In this document: one piece after another, positions 1-11,189 of the stretch
Position numbering within the stretch: position 1 is the stretch's first letter
Layout: every line of letters begins with the position of its first letter
Assembly: GCA_028455995.1 (NCBI GenBank)
Contig: JABELC010000007.1
Location: forward strand, 1,661,001-1,725,000
Origin: Scleromitrula shiraiana
Taxonomy: Eukaryota; Ascomycota; Leotiomycetes; Helotiales; Sclerotiniaceae
Direction of reading: 5' to 3'
Length of the DNA stretch: 64,000 nt
Notes under the pieces: generated by a model
The model's database searches: none
What the model was told of the DNA's origin: nothing
Seen by the model: only the letters and a program-made list of their open reading frames with translations
Position numbers and translations under genes: made by a program

Positions 1-114
1 GAGATATATATTTTCGACGGCGTATAACACCTTTTTTAAACTTCTTGAATATATTAATATAAATAAAAAATTATTTGTATTATATAGTTTTATATTTCTG
101 AAATTATATAAATA
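1..114 (+). repeat. Copia family 1 LTR, 5' part cut off by the window edge
   Basis: This is the 3' two-thirds of the 160-bp Copia LTR, in the coding orientation of the element that follows. It aligns with the reverse complement of the well preserved LTR at 56581-56740, for example the 'cgacggcgtataacacc' block and the final 'TATATAAATA' where the preserved copy has CATACAAACA. The differences are mainly C-to-T and G-to-A. About 46 bp of its start lie outside the window. It is the 5' LTR of Copia copy 1. Confidence 0.85.
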
Positions 115-2049
115 TTAATTAATATATACATTATAAATTAGGATTTTTATTTTATATACAATATTAATTTTAGTAAATTTTAAATGTTTTTATTTATTAT
201 TAATAAAAAACTTTTTATAATTTTCGATAATAAAAGGATTTATAGATTATTTAATTTTTGATAAAAAAAAAATTAAATTTTATAATATTTAAATGTTTAT
301 TATAAAAATAATAATTTTTAATTTTAATTTAGATATTATAAAATTTGAATATTTATTGTAGGCAAAATAGTTTTTAAATCGATTTTAAAATTATAAAATT
401 TAAATATTTATTATAAATAAAGTAATAATAAAAATATAAATTATATTATATCATTTAAATATATATTATATTATTTAAAAAAATATTTTAATAAATAAAA
501 ATATTAATAATAATAATTATTTTATTATAATTATAAAGGCAATAATAAAATCATTTATATAAAAACCATTATTTAAAAACTTTTATAAAAACTTTTAATA
601 ATCTTTTTTTTACATTTTTATATTTTTTTATTATTATTTTATTTTATTTTTTATTTTATAATGAATTTATTGATTATATATTTATTTTATAAATTAGAAT
701 GATTATATTTGATTTAAAAAACTTTATTAAAATAAATTTTAATTTAATATTAAATTTATTTTATAAATTAAAGTAATTATATTTAATTTAAAGCTTTATT
801 AAACTAAATCTTTAATTTGATATTAGATATTTGTTTAATAATAATAAAAAAATTAAATAAAAATGAATTTAATAATAATTATTATATTATTTAATAAATA
901 AATATAAAGCATTATTAAAAATATTTTTTTATTTTATATTATAATATTATAAACAATATAATAAGTAAAAGCGATATAGAGAAAGAAAAAAGGTTGAGAA
1001 GTATAAATATGAATATAAATTTTAAATAATTATAAAGAAAAAACAATTTATTAAGTATAAATATTTAAAATTTAGAATTGTTATTAATATTTTAATGATT
1101 AAAATAAATCTTTAATCAAATTAAAAAACTTTAATTAATATTAAAAATATTATTAAAAAATCTTAATAAAAATTTAATATATATAAATCTATTATAAAAA
1201 TAATATTAATAAAAAATATTTAAATAAATATAAATTTTAATATTTTAAATATCAATAAATATCTTTTTATTTAAAAATATAATAAATAATATTTTTAAAG
1301 GATTTATATTTAATTTTAAAAAAAATAATAATAAAGAGATAATAATATATATGATTTTAAATATAATTAAAACCCTAAATTTAAATAAAGTAAAAAGTAT
1401 TATAAAGATTTATTTGATAAATTATTTTTAAATGATTTAAACTTTTTTAATAAATATAAAAAATATAATATAAAAAATTTATATATAATAAATTATTATT
1501 TAAAATATAAATTTAATAAATATATAATTAATAATTTAAAGATCTTTATTAATATAGATTTATAAACAGATTTTAAAAAAATATTTGAAAATATAAAGAT
1601 AAAGATATTTTAAATATTAAATAAAAGATATTTAATAATAATAAGAAAAATATTATAAGAAAATAATATTTATATTAATATATTTATATTAATAGTTTAT
1701 ATATTATAAAATTATATTTTAAATAGATTAAGATTTATTTAAAGAAGATTTATAAAAATTGATTAATAAAATTTAGATTTGATAATATAAAGATAATAAT
1801 AGAAAATTTAAAGTAAAAATAAAATCAAAAAGAAAATGCAAGAAAACAAGTTAAAAAAGAAAAGTAAATTAAATAAAACATTTTAATTATATAAATAGTA
1901 ATTAATTTTTTAAAGTATTTTAATGAATTATCAAAAAACATCTAATTTATAATAGAACTTGATTTTGAATATTTATTTAGAACTATTTTAATAATAATGA
2001 TATATAATTTAATAGATTATATTATTTAATATATAATTTTATTTAATAA

Positions 2050-2400
2050 TTATATATTATATAATAATCAAAATTATTAAAATAAAAATGATTATAATAA
2101 AAATTATTATAATCAAAATAATTATATACTTTAATTTAATTAAAGTTATTTTAATTAAAATTAATTTAATTAGAATCAATTTAATCAAAATCATTATGAT
2201 ATAAATAATTATAATAAAAATCATTATAATTAAAATAATTATATATTTTAATTTGATCGAATTTAATTTAATCGAATTCAATTTGATTAGATTTAATTGA
2301 GTCAAATTTAATTTAGTCAAAATCAATTTAATCAAAATTATTGTATATTTTAGAATAATCAAAATGATTATAATTAAAATAATTATAATTTTTAATATAG
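2050..2400 (+). repeat. Imperfect 15-bp minisatellite in the gag-like region of Copia copy 1
   Basis: Runs of the unit AAAATTAATTTAATC and variants keep a 15-bp period. Read on the element's + strand this gives five-residue repeats of the type (K/E)-x-(N/D)-L-(I/V). The same array lies at the equivalent place in the other copies (8005-8385, 44455-44790, 51090-51540, 62150-62490) with different lengths. The long Ile/Leu-rich frames on the opposite strand are shadows of this repeat. It is probably a repeat within Gag. The period is visible in the sequence; the Gag assignment is inference from its position upstream of integrase and RT. Confidence 0.6.
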
Positions 2401-4289
2401 ATAAAATTAGAGAGAAAAGTAAAAGGATAAAAAAGCAAATGTATATAAAGATAAATATAAAGATTTAAGTTATTATTAAGAAAAAAGTTATTAATATTAT
2501 ATATTAAAAGTTTAATATTAAATCAATTTAAATAAAATATATAATAATATAATAAAATTTAATGATAAAGATAACAATTTTGATTATAAATTGATTATAT
2601 ATAAATTAATTTTATAGTATATAAATATTTTAAATAAATTTATAATAATGGTATTTTTAATTATATTTAAAAATAAAATATTTAAATATTATATATTGAA
2701 TTTTATTATATTTTTATAAAAAATAAGGGGTTTAATTATAAAATTCAAAATATAATATTAAAAAAAACTATATTATTATAATATAATAAATAAATAGATA
2801 AAATTGATAATAAAAAATATAATAAATAAAAATTAGAAAAAGAAATTTAAATAATATTTAAAGTTATTTTTTATAAAAATAAAATAATTATATAAAATTT
2901 TATTAAATAATATAAAAAATTAATTATATTTTTATAAAAAAATAATTTTATTATATTAATAAATTAAATAACATATTTAAATATATTATTAATTAATTAT
3001 GAATATTTTTGATTTTATTTGAAAAATTAAAGAAATAATTTAAATTTATAATAAATTATAAAATAATAATATTAATATATATTATATTAAAAAAATTTTT
3101 ATAAATAATTTATAAAATTGAGATAAAAATTTTAATTATAATAAATATAATAAAACAAATAATTATAATGATTAAAAAGATATAATAATTATCAAAATTA
3201 ATTTAAATTATAATTTAATATTTGAAATTAATATAATAAAGATAGTTTTAAATTAAATTATAAAAGATAATAGTAGATATATAAAAAGAAAAAATGTTTT
3301 TTTATAAATTATTTAAAATTAAATTAAAAAAAATTTTAGAAGAAATATAAAAAAAAAATTATTAAAAATAATGATAATTATATATATAAATAATTTTTAA
3401 TATATTATAAAAAAAAACAAAAGATAAAGAAAAAGGATATTAAAAAGATTTATAAGGTATTTTATATAAAAATAAGATATTTAAATGAAATTATATTAGA
3501 AATGTATTATATATTAAATGGTTTAATTAATAATTTATAAATAATTATTAAGTTTATAAAAAAAGTATTTAAATATATATTAATATATAAAAAATTATTT
3601 AAAAATGATTAAATTAATAAAAACATAATATTAAAATAAATTATATACAATCTTAAAATATTTTTTATAAATAATAAATATAACCTTAATAAATTTTAAA
3701 ATATTATAATCGATATAAAAATAATAATAATATTAATTATTAATAAATAATAATTTAAAATATTACAAAAACTAATGAATCTAATCATTAATTATAATAA
3801 AATAAAAATCATAAAAATTATATTGAAAAAAAAAATATTAAAAATTTATTAGATTATATAAAATGAAATTACTAATTAAATAAATCAAAATTTATATTAT
3901 TTATATAAATATATCATTTTTACTTTATTTAATAAATATAAATAAATTTAATATACTTTTTAATAATATTAAAAATTAAATTATTTATAATAAAATTAAT
4001 AAATATTTTTTTATTATATAAAAATATAACCATAATTTTTTATTATAAAAATATAATTATAATATATTTATATAATTAATAATTTTAAACAATATTTATT
4101 ACTTTATAAAAATAGAATTATAATATTTATATAAATATTTCAATTATTTAATTATTTATAGATTATATAATATATTTAAATAAACTAATTATAATAATAT
4201 AAATAAAATTAAAATTAACAGATTAATAAAATATTATAATTAATATTAAATATATAGTAAATTATTAAAAAGATTTAAATTCAAAATCA

Positions 4290-4640
4290 ATAATAATAAA
4301 GATAATAATATTTGATTTAATTATATAATTATAATTAATATCATATATATTAATAAAAAAATAATACTCTATATATTCAATAAAATAATAAAATATTAAA
4401 TAATAACATTTTTAAATAATTTGTTAATAAAATATATTTAGAATATAATTCGATTTAAATAGATTAATATTTATATAAAAATTTTAAATTATATTATTAT
4501 TCATATAAATATAGAGTTTATTATAAAAAAATTTAATAAATATATAAATATTATAATAATTAAAATAAAGATAATTTTTATAAAATTTTATTAATCAATT
4601 AATAAAATTGAATGATATTATAAAATTATATAACAAATAT
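4290..4640 (+). pseudogene. Possible Copia integrase core remnant (copy 1)
   Basis: On + this stretch reads, with stops, like a Copia integrase core: a hydrophobic run followed by 'NIEFI..KKFNKYI' in the place of the usual N-G-x-E-Y/F-x-x-x-x-F motif. About 25 residues later comes 'INKIE*YYKI' in the place of the usual Q-N-G-x-x-E-R-x-N-R-T. Copy 2 (near 10560-10610) has the same frame with further transitions (GAA to AAA, TGA to TAA), as RIP would give. It lies upstream of the RT, the expected Copia position. The match is short and one or two residues are missing, so confidence is low. Confidence 0.3.
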
Positions 4641-5479
4641 ATAAAATTTTATAAAATAAATTATAATAATCTCGTTTATCAAAAAACAAATATTATAGAT
4701 AATAATAAAAATTATAAATAATTTAATAAATTTTAATAAATTAATTTTAATATTTTTAATATTCAATATATTTGTATATATAGAAAAATCAGATTTATTA
4801 ATAAAAACTATTATTAATTAAGTAATAAAATTATAAAAAATAAATAATAAAATCTATAAATATAAAATGATTTAATTAATAAAAAATATATTATAAAAAT
4901 AAAATAAATTATTTATATATATAATATATAATTTAAAAATATATTTAAAAATTTTAATATATAAAAAAATTGCTAAAACAAAAAAAGAAAAATAAATAAG
5001 ATTTTATATTTTTAAATTGATGAAGAACAAAAATTATAAAATTAATATAAATAGTTATATTATAATAATATAATTAATATTGATTTATTTATATTATAAA
5101 AGATTTATTGATTTAATATTAATATTATTAATAATATATATAAAAAATTATATATTATTTATATTTATAAATAATAATAATAATTAATTAATTATTTAAA
5201 AAATATTAAAAATAATGATATTGAAACTATTTAAACTAATAATTTGTAGATATAGTAGATCAAGAAAAGATTAAAACTTTAATATTCCATTATTAATAAC
5301 AATTCAATTTTATTAATATATTTAATAAAATATATAATAAAAAATATAATTTAAATTATATATAAAAAATAAAGATTTTAAAAAAACATTATTAAATATT
5401 ACAATATTTTTAAATAGTGAATATATTATATATTTAATTAAAACTTTTTTTATAAATAAATTGATTTTTTTTATTAAAT

Positions 5480-7060
5480 AAATTAAATATAATAAAAAAG
5501 AAATAAATAAAATATATATAAAATCAAAAAAAAAAGAATTAAATAGATTAATAAAAATTAATATATTTAAAATAATAAAATAAAAAAAGATTTTAATAAA
5601 AATAAAAATCTTTAAATATAAATAAATTAATAAATTTAAATATTCAAATATAAAAAATATATATAAAAAATCGAGGTTTGTTATATAAAATTTTAATAAT
5701 ATAAAAAGATATATTATATTTATATAATTTTTAATTATATAATATTTATTTAATTTATTAATTAATATTAATAATCATAATTATTATAGTAATAATAAAA
5801 GATAATAATGCATTTAATATTCATTTATATAATATTATTTAAATATATATATATATAAATTCAAAATTTATGTATTTTACTTTTATATATATAATTTTAA
5901 AAATGGGATATTTATTTAAATTATATTTTATATAATATAATTATTATATAGAATTTTAAAAATAAATCATTATTAATTTAATATATATCTAAATTATTGT
6001 ATTATAAAATTTAAAATAATAATATTAATATATAATTTTTATTTATTCTATATACAAAAATAAGGACTTGAAATTATAATAATATAAATTAATAATATTT
6101 TGATTATTGTTAATAAGCAATTTGTTTATAAAAAAGAATATTATTTGAAAAAAGCTAAGTTTTTATATGAAAAATAAAAATAGCTAATTAAAATATATTT
6201 ATTTAAATTTAATAATGATTTAATATTATTAAAAAATTTAATAATTATAATAAATCAAAAATTTTAATATAAAAATATAAAATAAATCAAGAATTTTAAT
6301 ATTAATATATATAAAATATATAGTAAATTTTAAAAAAATATAATATTAAAAAAGTAATATATAGTATAATATATTTATAATATTTATATTATAATTTATT
6401 ACTAATTCAAAGCTTTATTTAATCTAATATAAACTATATAAAGTACTAAATCAAACAATGAAAACATAAAAACATTTAATAAGTGCATATAATAATAAAA
6501 AAAGAAACTTTATAAAAGGACTTTAATTTATATTATTTAATTTCGATATTTTTTATATATATATATTTATTACTATTTTATATATTAATAATTTTGACTT
6601 ATTATTTTAAATTAAATATATTATTATATTAATAAATAAAAATAAAAATATAGATATTATATATTAATTTTTAATCAAATATAAATATATTATTTAGGTT
6701 ATATTAATATTAAAACTTTATATAATGATTTTTAATTTTAATATAATAATCATTATGAAAAATATAATTAATAAAATTTTTGATAATTATATTTTATTAT
6801 TAATTATTTATATTGATTTATATTTTTTATTTTAATTATTAATTAAATTTGAAATAATAATCAAAAAGCGATTTATAATCAATATTATAATATTATATTA
6901 ATTATATAAATATAAAGAGATCATAAAAATATAATAGATTAATAATAATAATAATTTAGCAAATGTAATAATAAAAACAAAGTTTTGTTTAATATTAAAA
7001 GAATTTATTGATATAAATAAAATATTGATAAAGATTAATAAATAAATTAAATATAAAAAA
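5480..7060 (+). pseudogene. Copia reverse transcriptase-RNase H, RIP-inactivated (copy 1)
   Basis: This is the clearest protein remnant in the window. Read through stops on +, it follows the fungal Copia polymerase. 'SKKKELNRLIK' and 'FKYK' near 5520-5610 start the RT fold. 'YKKSRFVI*NFNNI' near 5670 corresponds to the Y-x-K-S-R-x-V-V-Q block. 'IYNFYLFY' at 6028-6051 matches T-Y-D-P-C-L-L-Y with only C-to-T or G-to-A codon changes. 'INN' at 6088-6096 stands where the catalytic T-D-D should be (GAT to AAT twice). 'LKKAKFL' near 6150 matches the segment just after the palm. These segments share one frame from 5521 to at least 6120. RNase H follows after a frameshift and ends with 'LANVIIKTKF' near 6960, the N-P-A-D-x-x-T-K-x-x-P region. 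The loss of both Asp codons means no polymerase activity is possible. I am confident of the family. Confidence 0.85.
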
Positions 7061-7404
7061 AGATTTTGATTTTGATTTTTTTTTATTTATTTTTTAAAAA
7101 ATAATTAGGTAATAATCAATATTATTCATTTAATTTATATATAATTATTATAAGATAAAATAATAAAATATATAATATAAAAAATGATAATAATATAAAA
7201 TAATAATAATATACAATTTAAATAATATTTATTTCAATTTGATATTAAAAAATATTATATTATATATAAATAAATTATAAAGATTTTAAAATAATAAAAA
7301 ATTAAAAAAAGTCTATTTTATTTTTATTTTATATAAATAATTTATAGTTTTTATAAAGTTTAATTCTTTATATATATAATATCAAGTTTTTAAAAAATTA
7401 TTAA

Positions 7405-7564
7405 TATTTATATAATCAAATATATAATCTTATATTATATATCTATTAAAAAGATATATATTCTTAATGATGTATAACACCCTTTTTAAACTTCTTGAAC
7501 ATATAATATAATATAGATGATATCCGTAATTGTATAGTTTTATACCCTTGGAGTCATACAAACA
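7405..7564 (+). repeat. Copia family 1 LTR shared by copies 1 and 2
   Basis: A full 160-bp LTR in the coding orientation. Its first 15 bases, TATTTATATAATCAA, differ from TGTCTGTATAGCCAA (reverse complement of the end of 56581-56740) only by C-to-T and G-to-A. It ends in CATACAAACA with no change. The middle keeps 'gtataacaccctttttaaacttcttgaac', except that the preserved copy has G and C where this has A and T. It serves as the 3' LTR of copy 1 and the 5' LTR of copy 2, so two elements share three LTRs. Confidence 0.9.
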
Positions 7565-8004
7565 TTTAGTAATAATAAAAAAAATATTATAAAAAGGTGA
7601 TGTTTATATTAATGTATTTATATTAATAATTTATGTATTATGAAGTATAATATATATAAAATTATATTTTAAATAGATTAAAGTTTATTTAAAAAAAATT
7701 CATAGAAATTAATTAATAAAACTTAAATTTAATAATATAAAGATAATAATAAAAAATTTAAAGTAAAAGTAAAATCAAAAAAAAAATATAAGGAAATAAA
7801 TTAAAAAAAAAAGCAGATTAAATAAAATATTTTAATTATATAAATAATAATCAATTGTTTAAAGTAGTTCAACAAATCATTAAAAAATATTTAATTTGTA
7901 ATAAAAATCAATTTTAAATATTTATTTAGAATCATTTTAATAATAATGATATATAATTTAATAAATTATATTATTTAATATATAATCTTGATTAATAATT
8001 ATAT

Positions 8005-8385
8005 ATTATATAATAATCAAAATCATTAAAATAAAAATAATTATAATAAAAATTATTATAATCAAAATGATTATATGCTTTAATTTGATTAGAGTTATTC
8101 TAGTCAAAATTAATTTAATCAGAATTAATCTAGTTAGAATCAATTTAATCAGAATTAATTTGATCAAAATCATTATAATATAAATGATTATAATAGAAAT
8201 TACTATAATCAAAATAATTGTATATTTTAATTTAGTTAAAATTAATTTGATTAAATTTAATTTAGTTGAACTTGATTTGATCGAAATTAATTTAGTTAAA
8301 ATTATTATATATTTTAAATCGATTAAAATGATTATAATTAAAATAATTATAATCAAAATAATTATGATTTTTAATATAAACAAAA
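8005..8385 (+). repeat. 15-bp minisatellite in the gag-like region of Copia copy 2
   Basis: This is the equivalent of 2050-2400. On + the pentad pattern is clearest here: successive units read KINLI, KFNLV, ELDLI, EINLV. The acidic residues kept in two units suggest the pre-RIP repeat was (E/K)-x-D-L-(V/I). The unmutated original cannot be known from this window. Confidence 0.6.
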
Positions 8386-11030
8386 TTAAAAAAAAAACAA
8401 AAAAATAGAAAAGTATATATATATAAAAATAAATATAAAGATCTAAAATATTATTAAAAAAAGATTATTAATATTATATATTGAAAACTTAATATTAAAT
8501 TAATTTAAACAAAATGTATAATGATATAATAAAATTCAATGATAAAAATGACAATTTTAATTATAAATTAATTATATATATATTAATTTTATAATATATA
8601 AACATTCTAAACAAATTTGTAGTAATAATATTTTTAATTGTATTTAAAAATAAAATATTTAAATATTATATATTAAATCTTATGATATTTCTATAAAAAA
8701 TAAAGAATCTAATTATAAAATTTAAAGCATAATATTAAAAAAAGCTATATTATTATAATATAATAAACGAATAAATAAAATTAATAATAAAAAATATTAT
8801 AAATAAAAATTAAAAAAAAACTTAAATAATATTTAAAACTATTTTTTATAAAAACAAAATAATTATATAAAACTTTATTAAATAATATAAAAAATTGATT
8901 ATATTTATATAAAAAAATAATTTTATTATATTAATAAATTAAATAACATATTTAAATATATTATTAATCAACTATAAATATCTTTAATTTTATTTAAAAA
9001 ATAAAAAAAATAATTAAAATTTATAATAAATTATAAAATAATAATATTAATATATATTATATTAAAGAAAAATTTATAAATAATTTATAAAATTAAAATA
9101 AAAGCTTTAATTATAATAAATATAATAAAACAAATAATTATAATAATCAAAAAAAATATAATAATTATTAAAATTAATCCAAATCATAATCTAATATTTG
9201 AAATCAATATAATAAAAATAATTTTAAATTAGATTATAAAAAATAATATTAAATATATAAAAAAAAAATGTTTTTTTATAAATTATTTAATATTAAATTA
9301 AAAAAAAACTTAAAGAAAATATAAAAAAAAAGTTATTAAAAACAATAATAATTATATATATAAACAATTTTTAATATATTACAAAAAAAAACAAAAAAAA
9401 AAAAAAAGATATTGAAAAAATCTATAAAGTATTTTATATAAAAATAAAATATTTAAATAAAACTATATTAAAAATATATTATATATTAAATAATTTAATT
9501 AATAATCTATAAATAATTATTAAATTTACAAAAAAAATATTTAAATATATATTAATATATAAACAACTATTTAAAAATAATTAAATTAATAAAAATATAA
9601 TATCAAAATAAATTATATACAATCTTAAAATATTTTTTATAAATGATAAATATAACCTTAATAAATTTTAAAATATTATAATCGATATGGAAATAATAAT
9701 AATATTAATTATTAATAAATAATAATTTAAAATATTACAAAAACTAATAAATCTAATCATTAATTATAATAAAATAAAAATCATAAAAATTATATTTAAA
9801 AAAAAGATATTAAAAATTTATTAGATTATATAAAATAAAATTACTAATTAAATAAATCAAAATTTATATTATTTATATAAATATATCATTTTTACTTTAT
9901 TTAATAAATATAAATAAATTTAATATACTTTTTAATAATATTAAAAATTAAATTATTTATAATAAAATTAATAAATATTTTTTTATTATATAAAAATATA
10001 ACCATAATTTTTTATTATAAAAATATAATTATAATATATTTATATAATTAATAATTTTAAACAATATTTATTACTTTATAAAAATAAAATTATAATATTT
10101 ATATAAATATTTTAATTATTTAATTATCTATAAATTATATAATATATTTAAATAAATTAATTATAATAATATAAATAAAAATAAAATTGATAAATTAACA
10201 AAATATTATAATCAATATTGAAAATATAATAAATTACTAAAAAAATTTAAATTTAAAATTAACAATAATAAAAATAATAATATTTAATTCAACTATATAA
10301 TTATGATTAATATTATATATATCAATAAAAAAGCGATATTATATATATTTAATAAAACAACAAAATATTAAATAACAATATTTTTAAACAACTTATTAAC
10401 AAAATATATTTAAAACACAATTTGATTCAAATAGATTAACATTTATATAAGATTTTTGAATCATATTATTATTAATATAAATGTATAATTTATCATAAAA
10501 AAATTTAATAAATATATAAACATTATAATAATCAAAATAAAAATAATTTTTATAAAATTTTATTAATTAATGAATAAAATTAAATAATATTATAAAATTT
10601 TATAATAAATACATAAGATTTTATAAAACAAATTATAATAATTTGAATTTATAAAAAAATAAATATTATAGATAATAATAAAAATTATTAATAATTTAAT
10701 AGGCCTTAATAAACTAATTTCAATATTTTTAATATTCAATATATTTATATATATAAAGAACCTGAATCTATTAATAACATATGCAAAAAATTAAGCATTA
10801 TTTATATTTATAAATAATAACAATAATTAACTAGTTATTTAAAAAACATTAAAAATAATAATATTAAAGTTATTTAAATTAATAATTTATAAGTATGACA
10901 AATTAAAAAAAGATTAAAACTTTAATACTTTATTATTAATAATGATTTAATTTTATTAATATATTTAATAAGATATATAATAAAAAATATAATTTAGATT
11001 ATATATAAAAAATAAAAATTTTGAGAAAAT

Positions 11031-11130
11031 ATTATTAAATATTATTAAATATTATTAAATATTATTAAATATTATTAAATATTATTAAATATTATTAAAT
11101 ATTATTAAATATTATTAAATATTATTAAAT
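11031..11130. repeat. Tandem array of ATTATTAAAT, ten units
   Basis: Ten perfect, in-register copies of the 10-mer ATTATTAAAT lie in the stretch just upstream of the RT of Copia copy 2. Copy 1 has only one to two units at the same place (near 5389), so the array expanded after the copies separated. The perfect match between units suggests it is younger than most RIP changes around it. Confidence 0.9.
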
Positions 11131-11189
11131 ATTAGATAATAAATATATTGCATATTTAATTAAAACTTTTTTATTAATAGATTAATTTT

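Larger units (their letters stand above)
115..7404 (+). mobile_element. Ty1/copia retrotransposon copy 1, internal region (RIP-degraded)
   Basis: This is the internal part of a Pseudoviridae-type element, bounded by LTRs at 1-114 and 7405-7564. In order it has a leader of about 1.5 kb, a gag-like region with a 15-bp repeat at 2050-2400, a possible integrase stretch near 4290-4640, and a clearly readable reverse transcriptase/RNase H at 5480-7060, all on +. The order integrase before RT is the Copia order, not the Gypsy order. Stops occur throughout and I see no intact reading frame longer than about 100 codons on the coding strand. The same internal sequence returns in copy 2 (7565-14061), copy 3 (42531-45948), copy 4 (46110-52282 and 58150-59060) and copy 5 (59061-64000). 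Copy 1 lacks the fold-back insertion found in copy 2 and so keeps the empty site near 6488-6491. Confidence 0.85.
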
